Assembly (NCBI GenBank): GCA_963674475.2
Contig: CAXXFQ010000009.1
Coordinates: 310,001 to 374,000, forward strand
Reading direction: 5' to 3'
From: CAXXFQ01 sp963674475
GTDB taxonomy: Bacteria; Planctomycetota; Planctomycetia; Pirellulales; Thermoguttaceae
DNA: 64,000 bases
The translations under genes were made by a program, and so were the position numbers. Below the pieces are notes generated by a model. That model saw only the letters and a list, made by a program, of their open reading frames with translations. It was not told the DNA's origin and did no database searches. Below, piece by piece: positions 16,455 through 24,132 of this stretch. The stretch's first letter is position 1, and each line of letters starts with the position of its first letter.

Positions 16455-17489
16455 CTAACCGACGAACTCGTTGCCGATCTTTCGGGCCCGTTCGGGCTTG
16501 TCGAGGTCGACCCCGCAGGCGATCCCGACCGAAACCAACACGTTCCAACCGGCCAACAACTGCAAGACCGAATCGTACCCGGCGACGCTGGGAATCTTGA
16601 TGGTCGGCAAGCTGGTTTCGCGACTGCTGATGGCAATCACCTTCATTCCGACGCCGTCGACCAACGTCTCTTTGAACTTTTCGATCTCTTCTTCGAACGG
16701 CTCGACAATCAAGACCACCTCGCCCGGGTTCATCACCTCTTCGATCCCGTGGACGGCGTAGGTCCCTTCGAGGTAATCGCTTTTCTTGCGGGTGATTTCG
16801 TTCGTCTTGAGGGTCAGCTCTTCGGCCACCCCGTCATTACGCCCGGCAAAATAGATCATCGGCGCGTCGGCCATCGCTTGGACCAAGTCGGCGTCGAGTT
16901 CGGTTTCCAAAACCTCTTTGGCTTTTTCGGCCGCTTCGGCTTGATTCTTCATCAGATCGCTGTGGCAGGCACAACCGGAAACCGCCTTCTCGTACACGCC
17001 CAGATAGAACAGGGCCTGTTCGACGACGCTCTTGGTCGCGGCGACCGCGTTTTCCTTGCCGCAGGTCAACACGTAACAGGCGTTCGACACGGAGTCGAGC
17101 CGCGTGTTCTCGTTGGCCGTCAGTCCGAACCGACGCCCGTTCCCTTCGGCCGCAAGCTTCGTGAACAACGAGATGAGCTCCTTGGTCTGACCGCTGTTGC
17201 TGGCCCCGAGGACGGCCATGTCGCCCAACTGGTACTCGTGGGCCTGACGCGAGCCGTCGGTCATCAACGCGAGCTTCGGCCCGTGGGCGGCCATCTGATA
17301 GTACATCAGATTTTTCGCCGGAAAGATTCGACTCGACCCTTCGCCGGTCAGAAGCGCACGGCCGCTTTCCCGCAGTCCGTCGGCCGCCTCGTTTCCTTGA
17401 TCGAAGTTGAACTCCGCCATGATCTTCGGCGTTTCGAGCATCTCTTGGACGAGGGCAAAATCTTTGTATTTCGGGTCGGTCAGGTTCAT
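16455..17489 (-). CDS. SIS-domain sugar isomerase/deaminase-like protein
   Basis: A 344-residue protein with two SIS domains, like the isomerase half of GlmS, AgaS and SIS-type glucosamine-6-phosphate deaminases, which act on phosphosugars in the cytosol. The start has a GAGGA ribosome site five bases upstream. Motifs are GEGSSRIFPAKN near residue 50, ASNSGQTKE near 96 (phosphosugar-binding serines), KENAVAATKSVVEQALF near 145, and YFAGRNDGVAEELTLKTNE with KSDYLEGTYAVHGIEE near 215-245. No glutaminase domain is present, so it is not GlmS itself. First in the operon with a deacetylase and PFK, it is a good candidate for the deaminase/isomerase step of amino-sugar catabolism. Confidence 0.85.
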   Translation of the reverse strand: MNLTDPKYKDFALVQEMLETPKIMAEFNFDQGNEAADGLRESGRALLTGEGSSRIFPAKNLMYYQMAAHGPKLALMTDGSRQAHEYQLGDMAVLGASNSGQTKELISLFTKLAAEGNGRRFGLTANENTRLDSVSNACYVLTCGKENAVAATKSVVEQALFYLGVYEKAVSGCACHSDLMKNQAEAAEKAKEVLETELDADLVQAMADAPMIYFAGRNDGVAEELTLKTNEITRKKSDYLEGTYAVHGIEEVMNPGEVVLIVEPFEEEIEKFKETLVDGVGMKVIAISSRETSLPTIKIPSVAGYDSVLQLLAGWNVLVSVGIACGVDLDKPERARKIGNEFVG

Positions 17490-17525
17490 CGGATTCCTCA
17501 GCTAATACGAAAACGAAAATAAACG

Positions 17526-17567
17526 GAAAAAGGGGCCCAAGGTCGATGCGAAACTAGACCGGCCCCT
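17526..17567 (-). terminator. Terminator or attenuator hairpin before the sugar operon
   Basis: On the minus strand AGGGGCC plus GGTC pair with GACC plus GGCCCCT, followed by a T5 run. It lies only about 36 bases upstream of the SIS start codon and about 210 bases downstream of the zinc-ribbon gene. It either ends that gene's transcript or acts as a leader attenuator for the operon. Confidence 0.6.
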
Positions 17568-17674
17568 TCTATCAGACGTAAAAAGAAAAGGATACCAATT
17601 CCAAGCGATCCTGTTAAGGGGTACCATTAGGGGGGTGTGAAAGTGAGGAAAATAGGAAGAGGGAGAATGGGTTG

Positions 17675-17694
17675 GCGACCCACGGAAGCGGGTT
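17675..17694 (+). repeat. Copy of the GCGACC-CGGAAGCGGGTT module
   Basis: This 20-base stretch (GCGACCCACGGAAGCGGGTT) closely matches the first half of the units arrayed upstream of dnaN (GCGACCAGCGGAAGCGGGTT at 56559) and the module in front of repeat copy R4. It lies in the otherwise empty gap between the zinc-ribbon gene and the sugar operon. Confidence 0.5.
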
Positions 17695-17777
17695 ATGATT
17701 TCTCGCCTTAACGACCGGGGTAAACCACGACCGGGTTGCTTGGCAAATCGCTTTCGAGAAGGAAGTCGTCCGTTTTC

Positions 17778-18002
17778 TCACCGGGCGTTGAAAAAGCGGC
17801 AATCGGTCCCCCCTTTGCCGATCTGAAAACGGACCGTTCGACCACATCGGGGACAGTGCCCCACATAGGCGGTTCCTTCGCGATTGGAATAGATACGCGC
17901 ATAGACACCGCAGCAGTCGAATTGCACGCCGATGAACCGGTTTGGTTCAGACCGATTTGTCGAGCCGTTCCCTTCGGAGAGGTCCAGATGTTCGCCAACC
18001 AT
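17778..18002 (-). CDS. Small zinc-ribbon-like conserved planctomycete protein
   Basis: A 74-residue protein. The start is taken at MVGEHLDLSEG (18002); a longer frame reaches 18125 but the added part is basic and unlike the rest. The C-terminal half has FDCCGVYARIYSNREGTAY, then GHCPRCGRTVRFQIGKGGTD. The CC...CPRC pairs resemble a zinc ribbon. Proteins ending in a CPRCGRxVRFxVGxGGTDxRFF phrase recur in planctomycetes, from memory, without known function. There is no strong ribosome site, so the exact start is uncertain. Confidence 0.6.
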   Translation of the reverse strand: MVGEHLDLSEGNGSTNRSEPNRFIGVQFDCCGVYARIYSNREGTAYVGHCPRCGRTVRFQIGKGGTDCRFFNAR

Positions 18003-18747
18003 AATCGTGTGTCGTCTTCGAGTGAGGAGGAAAAAATCACACGAGAAAAGAAACCGCGGATTTCGAATCCCAGGATTCCAGTCCCTCCATGATTCTACTA
18101 GAAAAATCGTCACGCAACCGCCCACCCATTTCTAAAAAATGGCTTTCTACGTTCATTCGACCGTTTTAGAAGGAGCTCCCAGGGCCGTAGAGGCGGGAAA
18201 ATAGGCTTACCTTGCCAGAATTAACTCCTGAGAGGGGGGCGCCACAGAGGGGATTCGAGGGGGTTTTACTCTTGCCGTCCGTTGCTGACTTGCTTATAAT
18301 AAAAACCACTGGAGCAGTTTTCACTTTGCGGTAGCGTCGGACCGGCGTTGGGAAATATCCCATGGCCATGGTAAGTCCGGCCGTGGAAGAGTGTAGTTCC
18401 TTTTCCCACTTTTTTAGCGGCAAGGAACTGGCTCTACCTCAAGTGAAAGGTGCTCTAAAACGGGCCGATATGGTTCTTGTCGAGAACTCTTCCGATTTTT
18501 GTGAGACAGTCGCCTTTTACATGGACGATAATAAAGGAAGAGGAGAGGCTTTTTGGAAAAAAGATGATTTCCCCCTCAGGCGTCTTGTGTCACTCGGGCA
18601 GGCCGGTTTTTTTGCCGCGTGACGTCAAACCATAGGGACGTACGTTTCGTAAAACTTTTCGTCGCGGGCGACGCGGAAACACGATTAGCAAGACCGGACT
18701 GAGCTCGACTGGTGGGCTTGCACTATTCCGTTTAAGAGGGTCATAGC
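18003..18747. other. Intergenic region with no convincing gene
   Basis: About 745 bases before the sigma factor gene. An 86-codon plus-strand frame at 18362-18622 has no ribosome site and no recognisable features. A good promoter (18272-18300) points into the region, so it may hold a long leader or a small RNA. Confidence 0.5.
18272..18300 (+). promoter_or_regulatory. Sigma70-type promoter upstream of the ECF sigma gene
   Basis: TTGCCG (18272-18277), a 17-base spacer and a perfect TATAAT (18295-18300). The nearest secure downstream gene is the sigma factor at 18748, some 440 bases away. Confidence 0.5.
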
Positions 18748-19323
18748 GTGTCGCTTTCTGAATTCGATCGTAATTTGTTGGATCGCGTCCTCCAAAATAA
18801 ACCGCGCGCGTGGGAAGACTTCGTCGATCGGTTCATGGGACTGATTATCCATGTCGTCGACCATTCGGCCCAAGCGAGGAATATCCGCCTCCAGCCTCAA
18901 GACCGAGACGACCTCTGCGCCGAAATCTTTCTGACGCTGATCAAAGACGATTATGCCGTCTTGCGACGCTTCCGTCGACTCAGCTCATTGGCCACCTATC
19001 TGGCTGTCATCGCGCGGCGTGTTGTCGTCAAACTGCTATTGGACAACGGCAGCTCTTTCGGATCGGGCGTGGAAGGCTATGCCATTCAACGACCGGTGTC
19101 CGATACCCAAATGCCGGTCGAACAACGGATCGAAGATCGCGAAGAAGTCGAGCGGCTTCTCGGCATGCTTTCGGGAACCGAAGCTCAAGTGGTTCGCATG
19201 TACCACATGGAAGGAAAAAATTATTACGAAATCAGTCTCGCGGTCGGACTGGCCGAAAACAGCATCGGCCCGATGCTCAGCCGCGCGAGAGCCAAGCTGC
19301 GTCAACACGTCCAGCAGCCTTAA
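18748..19323 (+). CDS. ECF-type RNA polymerase sigma factor
   Basis: A 191-residue sigma-70 family protein of the extracytoplasmic-function type. The start is GTG with an AAGAGGG ribosome site eight bases upstream. Region 2 spans about residues 20-90 (WEDFVDRFMGLIIHVVDHSA, then DDLCAEIFLTLIKDDYAVLRRF and the core-binding LATYLAVIARRVV). Region 4 is about 130-190, with a helix-turn-helix at NYYEISLAVGLAENSIGPML and SRARAKLRQ. No anti-sigma gene is adjacent, so its control is not visible. The acetyltransferase gene follows 77 bases later. Confidence 0.88.
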   Translation: MSLSEFDRNLLDRVLQNKPRAWEDFVDRFMGLIIHVVDHSAQARNIRLQPQDRDDLCAEIFLTLIKDDYAVLRRFRRLSSLATYLAVIARRVVVKLLLDNGSSFGSGVEGYAIQRPVSDTQMPVEQRIEDREEVERLLGMLSGTEAQVVRMYHMEGKNYYEISLAVGLAENSIGPMLSRARAKLRQHVQQP

Positions 19324-19400
19324 AGTTTTCGTTTGGCTTTTTCATTTTCCCCATACTTTTTGGTTTCCGAAAAGATTTCCGCCCGTTTTTTTGACTTTCG

Positions 19401-19925
19401 ATGAACGATTCGCTTTTGTTTACCCAGGCGTTTTCCGAAGACGCTCAAGAGATACTCGAACTCCAGCGACTGGCCTATCAGGGCGAGCCGACCGGCGATT
19501 TTTCTCGTCTGATTCCGCCCCTACAGGAAATGATCGGGAACGTGCGCGCCGCGATTGAGGATCGGTATGTCTTGAAGGTGGTGGTCGACGGGCGAATTCT
19601 CGGCTCGGCCCGAGGGAAACTGGTCGACGGAACCTGCTATATCGAACGGGTGATCGTCCATCCGGGAATGCAAAACCGGGGTCTGGGCAAACGGATGATG
19701 GCCCACCTCGAAGCCCAATTCACCGACGCCCGGCGGTTCGAACTGTTTACGGGAAACACGAACCGACGAAATCTCTATTTCTACGCTCAGCTCGGGTACG
19801 CCCCGTTCAAGACAGTCCCTCGAACCGGGACGGCACCGCTGGTCTATCTCGAAAAGATCCAGACGCCCAACCTGTGTGAAACCGAACCGGCCGGTCCGGT
19901 TGTCGCGACCGAAGAAGTGGCCTAA
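19401..19925 (+). CDS. GNAT-family N-acetyltransferase
   Basis: A 174-residue GNAT-fold protein that would transfer an acetyl group from acetyl-CoA to an unidentified amine. The acetyl-CoA binding strand-loop-helix is clear: YIERVIVHPGMQNRGLGKRM near residues 74-93 (the Q/RxxGxG/A motif), followed by NTNRRNLYFYAQLGYAPFKT, the usual C-terminal motif. A short acidic tail ends the protein. It follows the sigma factor in the same orientation; cotranscription is possible. Confidence 0.85.
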   Translation: MNDSLLFTQAFSEDAQEILELQRLAYQGEPTGDFSRLIPPLQEMIGNVRAAIEDRYVLKVVVDGRILGSARGKLVDGTCYIERVIVHPGMQNRGLGKRMMAHLEAQFTDARRFELFTGNTNRRNLYFYAQLGYAPFKTVPRTGTAPLVYLEKIQTPNLCETEPAGPVVATEEVA

Positions 19926-20086
19926 AGCGGTCGTGTCTTCTAGGCGGATCTTTTTGCTGGCCGTTTTACGCCCTGTTTCACCCTGGTCAAATCTGGGAAA
20001 ATGGTCTATATAGAAGGGCGTGCTCTGTTGGTGGGAATGGGCCGTTTTTTCGTGTAGAGGTTGCTGAGATTGAATGCCTGTTGAAG

Positions 20087-20204
20087 AAAGGGAGCTGCGG
20101 CTTCGCCTCCGCCTGTTTTTTTGAATGAGGGGAAACATTTTGAAAATTGTTTCCCCTCATGCTCCCCTTCAAAAACTTTTTGGACCTGGATTGCTGCGCA
20201 ATCC
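20087..20204 (-). repeat. Dispersed composite hairpin repeat, copy R3
   Basis: Minus-strand copy. H1 is GGATTGCGCAGCAATCC (20204-20188), followed by the CCAAAAAGTTTTTG link. H2 has twelve perfect pairs, TGAGGGGAAACA with TGTTTCCCCTCA around ATTTTCAAAA. H3 is GGCGAAGCC-centred. It lies between the GNAT and Xer genes, antisense to both, and is the inverted partner of R4 on the other side of the Xer gene. Confidence 0.8.
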
Positions 20205-20245
20205 CTCTGATTTTTTTCTTTGTTGTTTTTTCTTTTGGTTTTCCT

Positions 20246-21178
20246 ATGGCTCGCCGTCGACTCCGACCTCAGAAACTCAAACCGAAAAAGACGGGCGACG
20301 TCTGGCTCGAATCTTTCGTCGCCTACGCCGCCGGGGAATGCCATCTGGCCGAAAACACGGTGATCGCCTATCGTCGCGACTTGGTCCGGTTCTTTGGCTG
20401 GCTCGAAGGACGCCCGGTCCGGTCCCTCTCGATCCAAGACCTGGCCGATTATGCCTCCTGGCTCCATCGACAAAACCTAGCCCCCGCCTCGATCGGCCGT
20501 CATCTGGTCTCGCTGAAGGTCTTTTTCCGCTACCTGCAGGTCGAAGGCGTTTTGGACGAGAATCTGGCCGAGTTATTGGGCAGCCAAAAGCTTTGGGAGC
20601 GGGTCCCGAAAATTCTCAGCCCCGGCCAAATCGATCGGCTCTTGGCCGCGCCGGCCGGGCGCGATCCACTTTGGCGTCGCGACCGGGCGTTGTTGGAATT
20701 GCTGTACGCGACCGGATGCCGCGCGTCGGAGATTTCGGATTTGACGTTGCTCGACACGCATCTGGCCGAAGGGCACTGCGTCTGTCACGGGAAGGGGGAC
20801 AAGCAGCGGGTCGTCATGCTCGGGTCCCGCGCGATCAGCGCGGTCGAGGAGTATCTCGAAGAAGAACGGCCCAAGTTGGCCGCCCGATCCAAGACGACCC
20901 CGTCCTGGGTCCTGCTCTCGTATCGGGGGCGCCGGTTGCGACGCGAACGGATCTGGGAGCTTTTCAAACAGTACGCCCGCCGGGTCGAGATTCCCGAAGA
21001 GGTCAGCCCCCACACCCTCCGACACAGTTTTGCAACGCACATGCTCTCCGGCGGCGCCGACCTGCGCCAGGTCCAAGAGATGTTGGGCCACGCCAGCATT
21101 CAAACGACTCAGATCTACACCCACGTCGACCCGAGCAAACTAAAAGCGATCCACCAGAAATTTCACCCGAGAGGGTAA
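20246..21178 (+). CDS. xerD: XerC/XerD-like tyrosine recombinase
   Basis: A 310-residue site-specific recombinase, the normal length for XerC/XerD, which resolve chromosome dimers at dif with FtsK. The start at MARRRLRPQKLK is used; a longer frame would run back into repeat R3. The N-terminal core-binding domain (FVAYAAGECHLAENTVIAYR) is followed by the catalytic domain with the full set: R in ATGCRASEISDL, K in HGKGDKQRV, HTLRHSFATH (H, R), GHASIQTT (H) and the nucleophile Y in IYTHVD. XerC and XerD cannot be told apart here, and an integrase of a small element is possible because inverted repeats R3 and R4 flank the gene. Confidence 0.88.
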   Translation: MARRRLRPQKLKPKKTGDVWLESFVAYAAGECHLAENTVIAYRRDLVRFFGWLEGRPVRSLSIQDLADYASWLHRQNLAPASIGRHLVSLKVFFRYLQVEGVLDENLAELLGSQKLWERVPKILSPGQIDRLLAAPAGRDPLWRRDRALLELLYATGCRASEISDLTLLDTHLAEGHCVCHGKGDKQRVVMLGSRAISAVEEYLEEERPKLAARSKTTPSWVLLSYRGRRLRRERIWELFKQYARRVEIPEEVSPHTLRHSFATHMLSGGADLRQVQEMLGHASIQTTQIYTHVDPSKLKAIHQKFHPRG

Positions 21179-21209
21179 CAGTAAAGAAAAAAATCATAAA
21201 CCATTACAA

Positions 21210-21252
21210 GCGACCAACGGGAGCGTTCAATCAACGGTGCGGAAGCACCGGT
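21210..21252 (+). repeat. GNRA-hairpin module in front of repeat R4
   Basis: The stretch GCGACCAACGGGAGCG followed by CAACGGTGCGGAAGCACCGG closely matches unit B of the array upstream of dnaN. Its second half is the hairpin GGTGC-GGAA-GCACC, which takes the place of the usual H1 of the dispersed repeat. Confidence 0.65.
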
Positions 21253-21358
21253 CCAAAAAGTTTTTGAGGGGAGAGTTTGAGAGGGGACAATTTTCAAAAT
21301 GTTTCCCCTCATTTTGAAAAAACAGGCGGAGGCGAAGCCGCAGCTCCTTTTTCTTTCC
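21236..21358 (+). repeat. Dispersed composite hairpin repeat, copy R4
   Basis: Plus-strand copy with H1 changed to GGTGC-GGAA-GCACC. The link CCAAAAAGTTTTTGAGGGGAG, H2 (ACAATTTTCAAAATGT core) and H3 (GCGGAGGCGAAGCCGC) are nearly identical to R3 and R1, and the T-rich tail is CTCCTTTTTCTTT. It lies 57 bases after the Xer stop codon in sense orientation. Confidence 0.8.
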
Positions 21359-21423
21359 TTTTTTGAACTAACCGATGGTTTTTAAGTGCCCGGACATCCG
21401 GGAAAAATAGGGGCAGACAGAGC

Positions 21424-22812
21424 ATGAACTACAAAAGCAGATGGATCGCATCAGGCGTTTTTATGATCTTGCTTTCGATCTTTTGCATCTTGTTTTTTAG
21501 AAAGGACCCCGAAAAAAAGAATCTCATACCCGCCCAAAGTATTTCCACTAACATCGTCATGAGGGCTACCGTCAAAATTGATGGGGAGTGGCAATTAGTT
21601 GGAGGTACTTCGGGCAGTGGTAAGGTCTATGGCAAATGGCATAGTGACAATAAAAAGATAGGCAGGCTTTCGGTTCCGGCATGTACTGACCGTATTTTTG
21701 ATTTGGGATATTTAACTACCTCACCGCGCATGCCTTTTGACGCCTATGCTTATTTTAGAGAACTCTATTGGTTGAAAATACAGCGAATAATGCTCGAACG
21801 GGATGAATTGCCAATCGAAGTAATGGATGCGTTAGGAATGCTAGAGCAAATCAAGACGCTTGAATTCTATTGGAATTTCTCTGACCCGCCACCCAATCCG
21901 AACATGGAAGATATTGCCAAGATGCCCAATCTGGAAAGACTGGATTTGGGATGGTGCATTTACACCAAGGAGCTAACTCCGCTGGCAAAACTGAAGAAGC
22001 TACAATCCCTAGTCCTTCCTAGAGGAATAACCGATGCACAACTTGAAAAATTACTAGTGACTGGAGTTCTTTCAGGTTTGCGCGAATTGACATGCCATTC
22101 AGATGATCGTAAGCCTGAATTGAAAAATCTTAGCTTTCTTTTGGAGATGCCATATTTAGAATCGTTTAAGAGGGGTACTATCCATGAATCAGAAATACCT
22201 ATCTTGCAGCAAATTGCAACACTAAAAACATTGACATGCGGGAGCGACGGCCTAGAAGATCTTCACTTTTTGGAAAAAATGCCCCAACTTGAAAATCTCA
22301 ACATCTCCGTAAAGAAGACGGATCTTAAGCCTCTCACAAAATTACCCCATTTAGAAGTTTTGCGATTAGGACTACAATTCGCCAGAGGGATCGACATTTC
22401 TCCTCTCTTTGCCATCAACACCCAAAAAGGGTGGAGAAGCTTTTTCAGAAGAAATTGGGTTCGGATTGAACTCTGGAACTATGATGCTTCAAACTATGAT
22501 TTTTCCAACAAGGAGTTATGCGGATTTCGATTTCACAATTGCAATTTCACCAATGCGAACTTTGAAAATACCGTCATTACTGGAGTACATTTTTTCAAAA
22601 ACATCTCTTCACATTACGATCCCATATCGACCTACAATAATCGTTTTCTTCCCACTGGAGAAAAGGCTTATGGCCTAACCCTTGACCAGATCAAATCGAC
22701 GTGGAACTACAAGCACAACCGCATGGAGGGAATCGTCTTGCCGGAGAGGATTGCCAAAGCGCTCGCGGCTGAAAAGTCGGCGAGAGAAGCGGGCAACAAG
22801 GCATTGCCGTGA
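21424..22812 (+). CDS. LRR and pentapeptide-repeat membrane-anchored protein
   Basis: A 462-residue protein. Residues 8-25 form a hydrophobic N-terminal anchor (ASGVFMILLSIFCILFF). Leucine-rich-repeat phrases follow (MPNLERLDLGW, LAKLKKLQSLVLP, MPQLENLNISV, LPHLEVLRLG). Near residues 355-385 is a short pentapeptide-repeat run (SNKELCGFRFHNCNFTNANF). The protein ends in a segment (LDQIKSTWNYKHNRMEGIVLP) that I recall from other planctomycete pentapeptide proteins. Composition is unusual: 22 of 60 bases are G or C at 22141-22200, but 37 of 60 at 22741-22800. The body therefore looks foreign or fast-evolving, joined to a native 3' end. Function is unknown; protein-protein interaction is likely. 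Confidence 0.8.
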   Translation: MNYKSRWIASGVFMILLSIFCILFFRKDPEKKNLIPAQSISTNIVMRATVKIDGEWQLVGGTSGSGKVYGKWHSDNKKIGRLSVPACTDRIFDLGYLTTSPRMPFDAYAYFRELYWLKIQRIMLERDELPIEVMDALGMLEQIKTLEFYWNFSDPPPNPNMEDIAKMPNLERLDLGWCIYTKELTPLAKLKKLQSLVLPRGITDAQLEKLLVTGVLSGLRELTCHSDDRKPELKNLSFLLEMPYLESFKRGTIHESEIPILQQIATLKTLTCGSDGLEDLHFLEKMPQLENLNISVKKTDLKPLTKLPHLEVLRLGLQFARGIDISPLFAINTQKGWRSFFRRNWVRIELWNYDASNYDFSNKELCGFRFHNCNFTNANFENTVITGVHFFKNISSHYDPISTYNNRFLPTGEKAYGLTLDQIKSTWNYKHNRMEGIVLPERIAKALAAEKSAREAGNKALP

Positions 22813-22860
22813 ACGACCTCTCAAGCGACCGTTTTATACCCGGCCCCTTTTGCTCGGGCT

Positions 22861-23805
22861 CTACCTGAGAGCGATCCAGTCGAAGCCGAAATCGAAGCCG
22901 ACGGCCGAATGGGTCAACGCGCCGACACTGATTCGATCGACCCCCGACTGGGCGATTCCTCGCACCGTTTCGAGATTCACGCCGCCGGAGGCCTCCAGGT
23001 CGACTTCCGTGTTGACCGCGTCGCGACGTCGGACCGCCTCGGCCAATGTCTCGGGCGTCATATTGTCCAACAACACGATATCCGGCCCGGTGGGCAACAC
23101 CTCGTCAAGCTGGTCGAGCGTGTCGACCTCGATCTCGACGATCACCTCGGCCCGCTGGGATTGGGGGACGTGCGTCTCGATGAACCGCCGCCCCAGTTCG
23201 ACCGCCTCGCCGGGTCGGTAGGCGTGCGTCCCCGCAGACTGGGCCGTCTCGGCACCGAAGGCCAGGTGGTTGTCTTTGATAAGAATCGCCTCGTACAACC
23301 CGGTCCGATGGTTCGTTCCGCCGCCGAGCCGAACCGCGTACTTTTCGAGCCGTCGCCAACCGGGGGTCGTTTTGCGTGTGTCGTAAATGCGGGCCTTGGT
23401 TCCTCGGATCGCGGCGACGTACTCGGCCGTCAGTGTCGCGACGCCGGAGAGCCGTCCGAGAAAATTGAGGATCGTCCGCTCGGCGGTCAAGAGTCCGTCA
23501 GCCGGACCTTCGAGAATCCCGACCCGCGCGCCCGGTTCAACCGACGCGCCGTCGTCACATTCGGCCGTCCAGACCAACCGAGAATCGAAAAACTCGGCCG
23601 TCGCGGCGACCGCGGCCAGTCCGGCGGCGACCCCTTTCTGTCGCGACGCGATCGCCACTCGTCCAATCGCCCCCGAAGGGATCAGGGCTCGGGTTGTCAG
23701 GTCGCCCGCGTCGCCCAGGTCTTCGGCCGCCGCAATCTTCAAAATCGCGTGCCAATCGGCTTCCAACGATTCATTCCAGTCGATTTGTCGGAATTCTTTT
23801 TTCAA
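22861..23805 (-). CDS. nadC: Nicotinate-nucleotide pyrophosphorylase (carboxylating)
   Basis: A 314-residue quinolinate phosphoribosyltransferase, which makes nicotinate mononucleotide from quinolinate and PRPP in NAD synthesis. The start is taken as TTG at 23805 because GGGGGGAG (23818-23811) lies five bases upstream; longer frames read into T-rich non-coding sequence. Motifs: EDLGDAGDLTTRALIP near the N-terminus, TAERTILNFLGRLSGVAT, KARIYDTRKTTPGWRRLEKY, RLGGGTNHRTGLYEAILIKDNH, EIEVDTLDQL, and LEASGGVNLETVR with GVDRISVGALTHS at the end. Length is a little above the family's usual 280-300. It is a single gene, convergent with the LRR gene. Confidence 0.95.
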   Translation of the reverse strand: MKKEFRQIDWNESLEADWHAILKIAAAEDLGDAGDLTTRALIPSGAIGRVAIASRQKGVAAGLAAVAATAEFFDSRLVWTAECDDGASVEPGARVGILEGPADGLLTAERTILNFLGRLSGVATLTAEYVAAIRGTKARIYDTRKTTPGWRRLEKYAVRLGGGTNHRTGLYEAILIKDNHLAFGAETAQSAGTHAYRPGEAVELGRRFIETHVPQSQRAEVIVEIEVDTLDQLDEVLPTGPDIVLLDNMTPETLAEAVRRRDAVNTEVDLEASGGVNLETVRGIAQSGVDRISVGALTHSAVGFDFGFDWIALR

Positions 23806-24132
23806 GATGACTCCCCCCGTCGAATAGTACGAGTGTACGATTTTGGACCAATTTTTTTTCCAGACAAAAGGATAAAGCAACCCGATGGCCAAGACAACCG
23901 GCTATATCCCAACGGGGGGGTGTTTTTGAAGGGGGACCTCTGAGGAGCCGATTCGCGTTACCTAAAAAAGGGGGGTACTCTGGTTTTCCCCTCCTTTTCG
24001 AACGGAATCGCCACAGGTACAATGGCTGTTTGGTCCTCGGACAGAATGCGTCCCTTGGGTGGACGGTAAAAAAAGAGTGAAAACAAAACAGTCTTTTCGA
24101 ATTCGGATTGAAAATAACGGGAGTGGAAGCGG
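23806..24132. other. Divergent promoter region of nadC and purD
   Basis: A 327-base intergenic region. TACAAT at 24018-24023 is a possible -10 for purD but has no good -35. On the minus strand TTGGTC, 16 bases, then TACTAT could serve nadC. No open frame is convincing. Confidence 0.4.

Noticed and set aside
18362..18622. An 86-codon plus-strand frame with an ATG near a good promoter
   Set aside because: No ribosome site, no recognisable motif, and a competing frame on the other strand; not enough to call a gene.
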